Positions 20,094-32,041 of a DNA stretch of 64,000 nucleotides are shown here, one piece after another. A model generated the notes under the pieces. It made no database searches. It saw nothing but the letters and a program-made list of their open reading frames with translations, and was not told the DNA's origin. Position 1 is the stretch's first letter, and each line of letters opens with the position of its first letter. A program made the translations under genes and the position numbers. The DNA comes from Nematostella vectensis (lineage: Eukaryota > Cnidaria > Anthozoa > Actiniaria > Edwardsiidae): contig NC_064035.1 in NCBI RefSeq assembly GCF_932526225.1, positions 6,819,501 through 6,883,500 of the forward strand, written 5' to 3'.

Positions 20094-20259
20094 GTTACCA
20101 AACAACAACTATACGAGTACCGAACGAACAACTTCCGAGACCAAATAAAACCGCCAGCTGCGCAAAAAGCATACAAGCTGAATTTTTTTCTTACAAATTT
20201 ATATTTGTCCAGGTTACACATTCTTTCTAATCTTTCCTCTAAGGTCTCTGAGTGATGGT

Positions 20260-20681
20260 CTTTTTCAAGCAGAAAAATTTGTAGCGTCCTTTATAAAAAC
20301 CCAATTAAAGAGAAGTAGTCGTCATAAATCCCACTGAAAACACATCAATGGCGTTGGTACTCTAACTGCCAGGGACTCGAACTTCTGGGCCGTATATTCG
20401 GCGGTCGAAAGCTTCTCTCATGATGGAGCTTCAAAGTGCTTGCGGCAGCATTTCCCGAAGTAGATGATAACAGGGCAGTTTTGCCCTTCCCGCTCCTCGA
20501 CTAAAACGTTATTGGATTTGATGTCATTGTGGAGATTTCCTTTGTGATGTATATAGTCAACCGTATTGCAGATCTTTTGAAACACTGCATTCAACTGTTG
20601 TTTTGAAAGTAGAGAAAATGAAATAAATACAGTACGGTATTTACATATACCTTGATTGGCTATTAGTTTGGATAACTTCAT
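20260..20681 (-). pseudogene. Protein kinase-like relic
   Basis: The minus strand encodes kinase-type blocks. DYIHHKGNLHNDIKSNNVLV corresponds to the catalytic loop (HRDxxxxN, here HND), and CPVIIYFGKC corresponds to the DFG segment with the Asp replaced by Tyr. After a frame change, YGPEV and IDVFSVGFM near 20390-20290 match the APE and DVxSxG segments, with an in-frame TAG between them. Loss of the DFG Asp and the stop make it inactive. An intron acceptor-like sequence near 20600 suggests it came from an intron-bearing gene. Confidence 0.65.
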
Positions 20682-20720
20682 TACATCTCATTTGCAGGTT
20701 TTAAATCATAGCAATTATGT

Positions 20721-23330
20721 TTCAGCTGAAGTCTTCAAGGCGTGCCGCCCAAAACAACAGTGAAAACACAAAGCACATTACACAACCTCCTATATGAAAA
20801 AATATATATTCAGCAATGTGTTTCAGATGAAGTCTTCAAGGCGTGCCGCCCAAAACAACAGTGAAAACACAAAGCACATTACACAACCTCCTATATGAAA
20901 AATATATATTAAGCAATATGTTTCAGCTGAAGTCTTCAAGGCGTGCTGCCCAAAACAACAGTGAGAATATAAAGCACATTACCTGATTACACAACCTTCT
21001 ATATGAAAAAATATATATTCAGCAATATGTTTCAGATGAAGTCTTCAAGGCGTGCCGCCCAAAACAACAGTGAGAACATAAAGCACATTACCTGATTACA
21101 CAACCTCCTATATGAAAAAAATATATCCAGCAATATGTTTCAGATGAAGTCTTCAAGGCGTGCCGCCCAAAACAACAGTGAGAACATAAAGCACATTACA
21201 CAACCTCCTATATGAAAAAAATATATCCAGCAATATGTTTCAGCTGAAGTCTTCAAGGCGTGCCGCCCAAAACAACAGTGAAAACATAAAGCAAATTACA
21301 CAACCTCCTATATGAAAAAAATATATATTCAGCGATATGTTTCAGCTGAAGTCTTCAAGGCGTGCCGCCCAAAACAACAGTGAAAACACAAAGCACATTA
21401 CACAACCTCCTATATGAAAAAATATATATTCAGCAATGTGTTTCCGATGAAGTCTTCAAGGCGTGCCGCCCAAAACAACAGTGAAAACACAAAGCACATT
21501 ACACAACCTCCTATATGAAAAAAATATATTAAGCAATATGTTTCAGCTGAAGTCTTCAAGGCGTGCCGCCCAAAACAACAGTGAGAATATAAAGCACATT
21601 ACCTGATTACACAACCTCCTATATGAAAAAAATATATATTCAGCAATATCTTTCAGATGAAGTCTTCAAGGCGTGCCGCCCAAAACAACAGTGAGAACAT
21701 AAAGCACATTACCTGATTACACAACATCCTATATGAAAAAAATATATCCAGCAATATGTTTCAGATGAAGTCTTCAAGGCGTGCCGCCCAAAACAACAGT
21801 GAGAACATAAAGCACATTACACAACCTCCTATATGAAAAAAATATATCCAGCAATATGTTTCAGCTGAAGTCTTCAAGGCGTGCCGCCCAAAACAACAGT
21901 GAAAACACAAAGCACATAACACAACCTCCTATATGAAAAAAATATATTAAGCAATATGTTTCAGATGAAGTTTTCAAGGCGTGCCGCCCAAAACAACAGT
22001 GAGAAGATAAAGCACATTACACATTCTCCTATATGAAAAAATATATCCAGCAATATGTTTCAGCTGAAGTCTTCAAGGCGTGCCGCCCAAAACAACAGTG
22101 AAAACATAAAGCAAATTACACAACCTCCTATATGAAAAAAAATATATATTCAGCAATATGTTTCAGATGAAGTCTTCAAGGCGTGCCGCCCAAAACAACA
22201 ATGAAAACAAAAAGCACATTACACAACCTCCTATATGAAAAAATATATATTCAGCAATATGTTTCAGATGAAGTCTTCAAGGCGTGCCGCCCAAAACAAC
22301 AGTGAAAACACAAAGCACATTACACAACCTCCTATATGAAAAAAATATATTAAGCAATATGTTATAGCTGAAGTCTTCAAGGCGTGCCGCCCAAAACAAC
22401 AGTGAAAACACAAAGCACATTACACAACCTCCTCTATGAAAAAAATATATCCAGCAATATGTTCCGGATGAAGTCTTCAAGGCGTGCCGCCCAAAACAAC
22501 AGTGGGAACATAAAGCACATTACCTGATTACACAACCTCCTATATGAAAAAAATATATTAAGCAATATGTTTCAGCTGAAGTCTTCAAGGCGTGCCGCCC
22601 AAAACAACAGTGAAAACACAAAGCACATTACACAACCTCCTATATGAAAAAAATATATTAAGCAATATGTTTCAGATGAAGTCTTCAAGGCGTGCCGCCC
22701 AAAACAACAGTGAGAACATAAAGCACATTACACAACCTCCTATATGAAAAAATATATCCAGCAATATGTTTCAGCTGAAGTCTTCAAGGCGTGCCGCCCA
22801 AAACAACAGTGAGAACATAAAGCACATTACACAACCTCCTATATGAAAAAAATATATATATTCAGCGATATGTTTCAGCTGAAGTCTTCAAGGCGTGCCG
22901 CCCAAAACAACAGTGAAAACACAAAGCACATTACACAACCTCCTATATGAAAAAATATATATTCAGCAATGTGTTTCAGATGAAGTCTTCAAGGCGTGCC
23001 GCCCAAAACAACAATGAAAACAAAAAGCACATTACACAACCTCCTATATGAAAAAAATATATTAAGCAATATGTTTCAGCTGAAGTCTTCAAGGCGTGCC
23101 GCCCAAAACAACAGTGAGAATATAAAGCACATTACCTGATTACACAACCTCCTATATGAAAAAATATATATTCAGCAATATGTTTCAGATGAAGTCTTCA
23201 AGGCGTGCCGCCCAAAACAACAGTGAGAACATAAAGCACATTACCTGATTACACAACCTCCTATATGAAAAAAATATATCCAGCAATATGTTTCGGATGA
23301 AGTCTTCAAGGCGTGCCGCCCAAAACAAAA
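20721..23330. repeat. Satellite of about 25 units with ~100 or ~109-bp period
   Basis: Each unit contains an almost invariant core, gaagtcttcaaggcgtgccg followed by cccaaaacaac. The flanks are variable and AT-rich (tatgaaaaaatatat) and usually carry cagcaatatgtttcag before the core. The period is about 100 bp, or about 109 bp when an extra ctgattac is present. Starts include 20721, 20822, 20922 and 21031. In many copies the core is preceded by tttcag and followed by an agtgaga/agtgaaa sequence. No long ORF runs through it. It ends near 23330 in an AT-rich stretch. Confidence 0.92.
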
Positions 23331-25864
23331 TACAAAAATATAATTATTACAATTATTACAAGCAAAAACATAAATATATTTATTAAGGATAAGTTATTAT
23401 TTGTCAGCTGATTGCTACAATACCAAACTCTTGTCCGCCAAATTTCTCTCTAGCTTTTCGATCTTTACCGAAAGCGATTCCACTTTCGTTCTTACTTCAT
23501 GCTGTGCCAGTGTTTTCGAGCATGAGTTGGGGTAAACGTGGTTGATCTCCTTGTCGGTTCCCGGCAGTACGTTTAGAAGTCTGAAGGAATCCCTACTTGC
23601 TGAAATCTCCCCGATTACTCCAAACGCTTAAAGGACGTAGACTTCTTCCGTTCTAGCCCTGTTTCAGGCAACGCAATCTGCTTAAAACCATTTGATCGGA
23701 GCTGAATCGCCGGCAAGCGTCCTCTCACATCCTTCGACGCTATCTTATAGCTTCGGCCGGGATGCTTCAAAGAACCTCATATTGACGAATTTTCGTGGTC
23801 GTAAACGGCATAAGTCAATATTAAGTGCGTACCATCTTTTGTTTGGGTCAATCCTCAATGAAATCACCTCAAATTACATCATGAAATCGGAAAGGAGGTC
23901 TTAGCCGACGAGTCAAATGTTGTAGACTGAATCAATAGAGCGCGCGCTTTGATTCATATTTGGCGCTATGTTCTACCATATTCCCATATATAGCATAATC
24001 CAATATTTATATAGGCCAAGTGTCGACAGAAAATACACACTGTACACACATGGCACCAATCAAAGTGCTGTCTAAAATATATTCGATTAACACGAAAATG
24101 CTTGACGCATGCTGGGAACAAGCATCCCCGCTGGTACCGTTTTCTCCCCTCTGGGGCTCCTCGGATGCATCGTGCAGACTCCTAAAAGTTCTTTTTCTCT
24201 GCAATTCGGTGAGATAGAATACCTAGGCATTCTCAGAGTCTATGTTATGTATTTAAATACAAGAAGGCTTTTATTTATCTTTGATTTACAAAATTTTTAG
24301 ATGAATTAACTTCAATTCTTCACGCAAATGTTCAGAAATCATGTCACTCAAGAAACCCTTGTCACTGGAATAAAGATTTACTTCATTACAAAGAGTTGAA
24401 ATATTTTATTTTTGAAATACCTGTCTTAATAACCACAATATCGGTGTGAATATAATGGTATTACGTTCTGGATGTATCTTTTTCATTACAAGGGAATTGG
24501 AAGAGAATTGTGTTTTGTAAACACAGATTTATGATTGTTGTGTAATAATTTGCGAATCAGCAGTGAAAAGTTGATCCCAGAGCCTAAAATCACGCACTCT
24601 ATGCATTTCAATGTCCCAGAAACGGTTGATTGGCTCCAGCGTACTCTATGGAAGATTATTTTCACAGCATTCGTAAAAAGGGAGGTATTTTCGGTCAAAA
24701 AGATTTCCAAAACAGCCTTTGCCGGTTCACATTGCTTAAGATGTGATCGCGCGTAAGACTCATGTTGCTAGGAAACGTGAGCGCTAACCAATCAGAGGCG
24801 TATCTAAAAATAACTGCTTCTTCTAAAAATAGCTTTCACGGACGTCATCATTGGAACATACCCTAAGGGGATTCGTTCTCTTACATCATGGTCTCTTGGT
24901 TGCCTGCGATGAGAGTCGAGATCTATGGGTGCGACGCTTGAATCATGATCGCCAAACCTCAGGTAGCCCAGATATAATGGTTTTGAAGCTTTTTCGTAGC
25001 TTGGAATAGTATAATGAAACGATTTCTTGCGAAATTCGGCCGGTTTCGAATGCTTATTACATTCCTTTTTATCTTGGTATAGGAAGGGTTCTCGTATCTT
25101 TTTTTGTAATAAATACGCCATTTACCCGTAAATCAGAAATCAATAAGACTGCGTTGAGATATGACGTAAGCTTAAAGGAAGTTTTATTCCTTTCATTTCA
25201 CAAAAAGTCCACATTACATATCCCTCGTTTTACATCTCAAAACAGCTAATTTAAAGCTACAAACAAACTTCAAAAGCATTTCCTGGGCTACCTGATATCA
25301 AACTAGGTCAAGTAGATGTGTCAAGTTTTGTCTTTTTATCATTGCTGCATTGTTTCACTTACCCTTGAGAGATAATGGTATATTTATTTTGTAGGGTTTA
25401 TGGATTTTTTTCTGCACATATTGAAAACCACACCTTTTCGATTTCATCTCTATCCAAAATTTAAAGATATCTAACCAGCTGACCTTTGTAATCGTTTGCA
25501 TTTGATATTGGAGGACAAATTAAGAGAATTGAAATAATTGTCTATTTACCAGAATCAATAAAAAACAGCTTTCCAAAATAAGCCTATCTTAATGGGTGCT
25601 TGCTTACATTTGTTATTTTGCTAAGAAATAGCAGTTTGCAGAACCAAATTCTTTAAAGGCTTATATACATGATATATTTTCTTTATTGATAGCCTTGAAA
25701 AAAAATAATAATAATTTTAAAAAAATTATGAATTTCTGAAAATTTGATTTAGACAGTGCCTAAATCTCTATATGATAGGTTTATTACATTTGTGGGCAAC
25801 AATTTATTACAATTGTGGGTGTATTACATTTGTGGACTCTTCAGCGTCCTACTACTCATTTGAA
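23331..25864. other. AT-rich intergenic DNA with dispersed repeats
   Basis: No gene is supported. The segment 24770-24905 is a dispersed repeat whose minus-strand reading matches 18850-18930 (agctttcacggacgtcatc, ggggattcgttctc). The minus ORF at 24804-25121 runs through it and is not considered real. A diverged copy of the tgcctgggctacctg repeat lies near 25170-25300. Confidence 0.5.
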
Positions 25865-27311
25865 TTAAAATCTCAAGTCTAAGCTACGCAGATTCTCACT
25901 GTCGTGGTACACCCTGCGAATCGTGAATAGCCGCCCTGTGGCATTACTGTGCGTCGCCGTTGATCTATTCCCTGAACACATGACTGAGTTTCTCCGCAAC
26001 CTTAAAAGCCTCGCACAGGCAGACTGTAGCGACTTTGAGCGACAAATAAACATGATTGGGTCAAACGCACTTGTGAGAAATGCGAAGTAAGGCGGTATGA
26101 AGAGGAGCCATTGATTGATAGTTCCCAGATCCCTAACGGCTAACGTGAACACAATGCTTGGCATAAAGCAGATAACGTAAGCCAACAACACAATGACGAT
26201 AGTGGTGGCAGCACGTGCTTCATTGCGCATGCGTCGCTCTAGGGTTTCTTGGAGCTGGCAGTGATAAACAAAAACGTGTTAAACAAAGGGGAGGGGGAGG
26301 GGTTTGATGAAATTTTGAGATCCCACAGTGAGCGTGATTATTTTTACTTTACTTTGTGAGTGGCGAGAAGCAGCTGCTAGCTCAAGGCGAAAACACGAAT
26401 ATATCAAGGGAAATTAAGATTTGGATTAAAATTTGTTACGAGTTGGTGATTTTAATTACCCAGATGTTTTTTTTAAAAGAAGCTATTTTAATATTTTAAG
26501 CATAAGAAAATCGTATTCTGAATTCTAGAGCTTGAATTCGAAATGTTCAGCAAAACACAGCAATTCTCAAACTAACCAAATCCGTTTTTGATAAGACAAA
26601 TAATGAGTTTAGTTAGCAACGTTTAACTATAAGCGTCAAATATTATTTTCTTTTTTTTCAATTTTTTTATTAATTTCAACATAGACGTACCTGGCTAACT
26701 TGTCTATGCATACTACAGTATGTTGCAAGCGAGAGCACAGCTATTACCACAACACATAGAGGTAGGTTGCTTAGAAGACAGTAGCGGATAGACCTCGTGA
26801 AGTAGATTGCCCGATATTCTTGCACTAGGCTGCTCCCTAAGTTAACACTCCATACGGGCAACATTGCACAACTAGTTATCGTAATCCCTGAAAGCCACAC
26901 ACACGATATCCCCGAAAGGGCTTTCCTCTTTGAGATCCACTGTTTGTAAGCCATCCCCTGACTTATCGCCGCATATCGATCACACATCATTAGCACCATC
27001 GAGTATAGCTTTAGTAAGATAAAAAGCAGGTACGCAAAGACTGTGGCGAAAGCCGTCAGTTGACCAGTAAACCACACATTGAATATTACGACATCTAGCA
27101 TAAAAAGAGGCAAATTGGCGAGGGCGCTCAACATATCGACGATCACTAGATTTGCCAACAAGATATTAGGGATAGTCCGCAGAGCTTTGTAGCGAACTAT
27201 GATGGTCCAGAGGATGGTGTTCGCCACGAACGCGATGATTAGCAATGAGATTACCAAAAAGAGTTGAGCACTTTGGGTCCCGCATTGATAATCAGTACCA
27301 GATAAATTCAT
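25865..27311 (-). CDS. Class A (rhodopsin-like) G-protein-coupled receptor, two exons
   Basis: Exon 1 (27311-26691) and exon 2 (26254-25865) join in phase 0 across a GTACGT...CAG intron to give about 336 residues. The N-terminus has an NLS glycosylation site. TM1 carries FVANTILW, TM2 LANLVIVDML with the conserved Asp at 59, and TM3 ends in CDRYAAIS with the DRY motif at 111-113. TM6 has LAYVICFMPS and TM7 ends in FDPIMFICR, a DPxxY-like variant with Phe. All seven helices are present. Exon 1 carries TM1-5 and exon 2 TM6-7 and the tail. The usual extracellular Cys at the top of TM3 is not evident. The ligand is unknown; cnidarians have many lineage-specific receptors of this kind. Confidence 0.85.
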
Positions 27312-27858
27312 CGAGCAAGCAGGACATCAAGAGTTAAAACAGATTAAGTTTCGCTAACGTGTGTCGCAGGACAGTGTGTCTGAATTGCCGCACGAATTGA
27401 TGGGCTGCTTGTCTCGTTTAAACACCTGCTGACCGGCAAACTTAATAGCCATATCCGCTTAGTACACAATCTAACGAAACATCCAAAAATATTTACAATT
27501 ATCCTTTTAAAAGTTTTCTAGTCCTGTTTCATTTATTGGTATTGTCGTAAAAACGAAATTTTCTTACAGTTCCCTCTGAATGAACTTATATATTCTAATA
27601 TGTGATTGTATGATTTCAAAAAAGTTATTAAATTAACCCATTTTGTTAGCATTTCTGTTAATAAATGCCTTTTTTCAAGTAAGTTGAATTCTTTATTTTG
27701 TTATGTGTAATGAAAATGTACACCAAGGAGAGAGTCTTAAAATTTTCTCCAATGAGGTAACACCACGAGACATATTGTAGCTCTGGTAATTGTGTAATTA
27801 AGTTGAAGTAGTAACTGCCAAACTCATCTTACGAGAAAGAAAAACTTGATCCGAGTGT
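27312..27858. other. Intergenic DNA between GPCR and Sprouty-like genes
   Basis: AT-rich sequence with no supported gene. It should contain the promoter of the minus-strand GPCR and the 3' UTR of the minus-strand Sprouty-like gene. Confidence 0.5.
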
Positions 27859-29430
27859 TCATGTAAAATGTCTACTAATTAATCCTTTTATGCCGTCATT
27901 GGCTTTCTGCAAACCCTTCAGTGGGGCGTACATCAACAGTCCCGGCATGCAGCACGAGAGAAGCGACAACACGGCCCAACGCTGTGCACAATCTATCCCC
28001 AGTCTCCCACAGTAACACGGGTCGTCTTCGTGTCGTATCTCATGCGCATGCGCCCAGTGGTAAAACAGCGCCTTCGCGCAGCACATGCAAGTGCAGTAAT
28101 CAATACACCGGTCAGCGGCACTCTCCTCTTCATTGTCGTCGCTGTTGTGGCTGTTGATCAGGTTGTCGCTCACGTGACTTGACATGTTGCTCAGGACTGA
28201 AGGCGTTGCGCTCTCTCGTCTGCTCTCCGAGGGACAAGCCAGTAAATATTGTGCTGAGTCGGCTGTTGAGAACATGGAGAATAGGGAGTCGCTGCGCGGT
28301 TTGAAAGGTGGCTCTGTCATGAGGAGTGAATGGGTGGGTGGCGCCGCCCTACCCCTATCGTCGTAGTAGGATTGGGAGTCCAAGACATCCAAATACACGA
28401 AGACATCTGGGTAGTGCGGTGGGGTTAGTTCAGAGTTCACGTTGATGGATGGTACATTGTGGAACGTGTTATTTAAGTTGTATGCACTAATGGAGCTTCT
28501 CTGTCAGGTGGGGCTCGCTTGACATGCACCATACTGGACCCGGTCTGTGATCTGACTTGGGAACCTTTGGTCATAGAGAGACTGCTCATCAAGAATACTC
28601 GAGTCAACAAATGCGTCGGGATAAGAAGAGTCCAATGGATGGAACTGGGAGCAATTCATATGTTGATTGGCAAATGATGCATCGGAATGAAAGATTGGAA
28701 TAGGACGAGGGCGGTGGATCTCCCGTAGTGGTGCTCTCTCTTTTGGGTGTGGCTCCTGAGTAATAGGGTTATTTAGCACCCAGTGGCCTAGATCACTGCT
28801 TGTGTTTGGTCTTCCACTTCCGTTGCTATTGCTAATTTGCCAGTGACCACACCCATTCTGGGCTGGCACAGGCTCTACGCTGATTGGCACGGGTGACAGC
28901 CGACGTGGAAGACAGTCAGACGCGTTACCCTTAACGCTGACCTCACTCTCCCCTGACCCGCTCCTACTATGATTAGGAGAGATCCAGACGCTGTCATCAC
29001 CTATACTGTTATAACTCGCTAGACTGCACGACTGCATGAGCTGCGAGGGGAATGGTAACTCACCGGGCTAGGAATAGAGCATAATCTGCTGGTCCTAAAG
29101 AAGTCAGCGAAAGGCCAGCTGGGACTGTCAACCTCCTGGCTCCTTAGGCTCGTGCCACTCGTTTGCGATCTCTCGCGTGTTTTGTGAGATCGCGGCTGTG
29201 GAATCTGAAGACTATAATTGACTAATTGTTCAATATCCCCGCTAAAGAAGTGCGTTTTATCATCGGGCGAGCAGAGAAGGACTGGAGAGCTGACGGATAC
29301 AGGTGAAGAGAGGCATGACGTGCTATCTTCCGGCGGAGGAGGAGTGGTACTGAGCGGGAGCGAAAGGCTTCTTAGCGGTCTGCTTCTCTTACTAATGGCG
29401 TTCGTGAATGAGAGGCTGGTTATCCCACCA
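27859..29430 (-). CDS. Sprouty-domain protein with half-length cysteine domain
   Basis: The last exon (28500-27859) ends with CIDYCTCMCCAKALFYHW, DDPCYCGRLGIDCAQRW and MPGLLMYAPLKGLQKAND, clearly the second half of the Sprouty/Spred cysteine-rich domain that antagonises receptor tyrosine kinase-Ras signalling at membranes. The first half (CxKCxCxxC ... LPSxW) is not upstream; an acidic linker sits there instead. I propose an upstream Ser/Pro-rich exon, open from about 29430 to 29064. Its GTGAGT donor (29063-29058) splices in phase 0 to the acceptor cctgacag before 28500, which removes an in-frame TGA at 28506-28504. No start codon was found in the upstream exon, so more 5' exons are likely. 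The gene may be a divergent Sprouty-like regulator or a decaying copy. Confidence 0.65.
28504..29037 (-). other. Intronic ORF duplicating part of the Sprouty-like exon
   Basis: A 177-codon frame lies inside the proposed intron, in the same frame as the last exon, separated from it by one TGA. Its C-terminal block SYPDAFVDSSILDEQSLYDQ resembles HYPDVFVYLDVLDSQSYYDD of the last exon, at both protein and DNA level. It is preceded by an acceptor-like ccctcgcag. It may be an alternative exon or a tandem-duplicated exon that fell out of use. Confidence 0.45.
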
Positions 29431-31603
29431 TCTTACTAATGGCGTTCGTGAATGAGAGGCTTCCTCGGATTCCTTGTGCATTTTTTTGAATTTTGCTGAC
29501 ATTGCCATTTTGAATTTGGGTGTAGCAGATGTGACCTAGACCAAGACAAAACGCCGATAATCAGTGATTGGATGGCTCATCATTGCACAGTGCTTCTCTT
29601 CCACTGTCCTCCTCCCGGGTTTGGGGACATGTTCCCAAAAGAAGTTAATTTTTTGATTTCGTTCTAACAAGGAACCTATTTCCTCCATCTTAACAGATAT
29701 TATTAATTTGTTATGGCTAATTTAGACAGCACGATTCAGTTGTATGCGACACCTCTACAACTAGAATCGTAGAGTGTAAATCAGCTACGATGATTGTTCC
29801 ACTTTATTTTTATTTTTCAGGAGTGAGTTTTCTGCTTAAACAGGCTCTTTTTTTTACTTCGAGTATTAAAATCCAGATTTCCTGCTTATAGTTTTTTATA
29901 CCTTTGTTTTTACTGTACCTATTACAGGGGTATAAGGGGCGGAACCAGGATTTCCCGAAGGGGTAGAGGACCACCAATAAAACAAATAACGGAAGCTAAA
30001 TTTCTAATTTTTTAGTCCCATACATCTTCTGAAATTTCACACCGAAGGGGGGAGGGGGCGGCCCCCCTTGGACCCACCGCTGTTTTTGAAGGCAGTTCCC
30101 CCAAGAAGATTTCCTATTATTGCAGTGACTGCAATCACTACAATCCCTAGAAAGATTGATCAAGGTAAGTTGACACCCGTCTATAGGGGGGCTGGGGGGG
30201 AGGAGTATTTCTCAATTTTTGCACCCTGAGCGGTGATTTTCTTTTAAATGTGCATAACATTTAGCAAATCCCCCTTTTTCGTTCTTTGTGTAATCTACCC
30301 CCCCCCCCCCCTTAGGTCGCATTTTTTTGCATGCCGCCACCCACCTAAAAAATAAACCGTCCCTTAGCACCCTAACGATCAAAAATCTCTTAAGTTTTGG
30401 TCATTGCACTTCCAATAGCGTTTTGAATGCATTAAGATCAAGAATCTTAAAATAATAATAATGATAAAGGAAAGCTGAAATTGAATATGAAAATTTCAAA
30501 TCTACAATGCTTTTTTGGTTAGCTCGTCCAAAAACGCACAAACAAAGCTTTTCAACAAAAAATACCTTCCACAAATGCATCGCAATTTTTACTGCACATC
30601 CATTTTTTTACTACAGCCACATTTTTAAATTATCTTTTTATTTTTGTTTGGCGTAGGCAAATGGCTATTGAACAGAAGAATAAAGTAAAATATTACCCCT
30701 AACTGACCAAAGCTCTTCTAGCATCAGTTTAAAAATAAATTCAAGAATTCTGTTATTTATTTTTATTTTAGTTAATGCCACTGGACACATAAACTCAAAT
30801 GCAATTCGCCAAATAAAATAGAACACTAAAACCGACCTTGATATCTGACGGTCCAGTAACTACGTAAGAAATACTGTAAAAAAATGTGGACAACAGATCG
30901 TACATCTAACCTTCGCCAAGAAACACAACCAGTCCCGAAAAAAAACATCAAGCAAAACAAAACAAGCGAAACATACCTTACTGTCGTTATAAAGCTAAAC
31001 CAGATCCAAGCAGTTGAAATGTATGGCCGTGTGACTGTCCTAGCTCACAATGGAAAACAATCTAGAATGCATTGACGTCATTCTCGCCAACGGTAATTAC
31101 AGAAAATCATTGAAAATGCAATATGGCAAGGGACAGAGGATTTGAATATTCTTATCAATAATTTTTTAAACCGAGAATATTTCCTATGCTTTTTGATTTG
31201 TATGGGACCCGAAATGTCTATCATAACACAGATATCATGACTGTATTGAGGTTGTAAAAGACGGGCTCCCTTCATTACTATGGAAACAAGCGGCAAGCGG
31301 GAATTACAAAAATCATTTCAAGAGTATATACTATAGTATGTCTTTTAGTTTGCTTTGGTATGGCTAAAAAAAGGAGGGGAATTGGGTTTCTGAGGAGCCG
31401 GGGGAAGGGGGGTCTGGGGATGGTTCTGCAGTCGGAGGAAGGGTAGCCTGCGTAGCGGCGCTAAAGGGGAGGGGGAAGGTGTCCGTGGACGAGAGAAAAT
31501 ATCGGAGGGAGGTGCCGAGGGAGACTAGGAGGAGAAAAGGAAGGAAGCTAGCGCTAGTGCGCTGTCTGTGAATCATCTCCTCACAACGTATATGTTATCC
31601 TTC
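29431..31603. other. Intergenic DNA with dispersed GC-rich repeats
   Basis: The segment 29930-30090 is a dispersed repeat (ggggcggaaccaggatttcc ... ggacccaccgctg) related to copies near 1852, 56758 and 61300. Runs of C occur at 30299-30312. The stretch 31370-31570 is purine-rich. No gene is supported. Confidence 0.5.
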
Positions 31604-32041
31604 TTACAATATGTTTTCTAATCTTGGGCGCATAGCAATATATCCATTAATCACTGAGGTTAACGCAAATATAACCCAGTTCGTGTACATAATCAAGCGA
31701 AGATGAACCACATGGATACCAAGCGTTGACAGAGCTACGCTCACTAACCACCCGTCTACGTGGGCACAAATGTACATAAGTCCACATTGCAAAATTATCA
31801 ATGTACCTGGTAGCGTCAGCGTGTCCACTATGTAACGCAACAAATCAAACACCGAGAACACCAGTTTGATAAATAATCTCACCACCCGGATGAGCTGATT
31901 AGCCAGATCGCACACACCCTCGATTATATCAAGTACACCCGTGTATAAGTTCAAAAGAAACGTTCCAATATATGAAACAAGTCCCCAGACACCTAGCGCA
32001 GAATATCCCAGAGGTCTCCCAACATTCAACGCTAGGCTCAA
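31604..32041 (-). CDS. Possible small multi-span membrane protein
   Basis: A 145-codon frame starts at ATG 32041 and contains four or five hydrophobic segments, such as VWGLVSYIGTFLLNLYTGVL, LFIKLVFSVFDLLRYIV and WVIFALTSVINGYIA. Composition is protein-like, and the open length is notable in AT-rich DNA. No family is recognised. The spaced short hydrophobic stretches recall the N-terminal part of multi-pass E3 ligases such as RNF26, but no RING domain is nearby. It may be one exon of a larger gene or a chance ORF. Confidence 0.35.
   Translation of the reverse strand: MSLALNVGRPLGYSALGVWGLVSYIGTFLLNLYTGVLDIIEGVCDLANQLIRVVRLFIKLVFSVFDLLRYIVDTLTLPGTLIILQCGLMYICAHVDGWLVSVALSTLGIHVVHLRLIMYTNWVIFALTSVINGYIAMRPRLENIL

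Larger units (their letters stand above)
18879..20259. other. Intergenic DNA with an inverted-repeat element
   Basis: Apart from the inverted-repeat family listed separately (19416-19615 and 19980-20093), this stretch holds AT-rich non-coding DNA. The segment 18880-18930 is part of a dispersed repeat whose diverged copy lies on the other strand at 24828-24905. No gene is supported. Confidence 0.5.

Noticed and set aside
20721-23330. CRISPR-like appearance of the regular repeat array
   Set aside because: The spacers are themselves repeated AT-rich flanks, the period is 100 bp or more, and the setting is a eukaryotic genome without cas genes.
24804-25121. 105-codon minus-strand ORF
   Set aside because: It runs through a dispersed repeat shared with 18880-18930 and has no family features.
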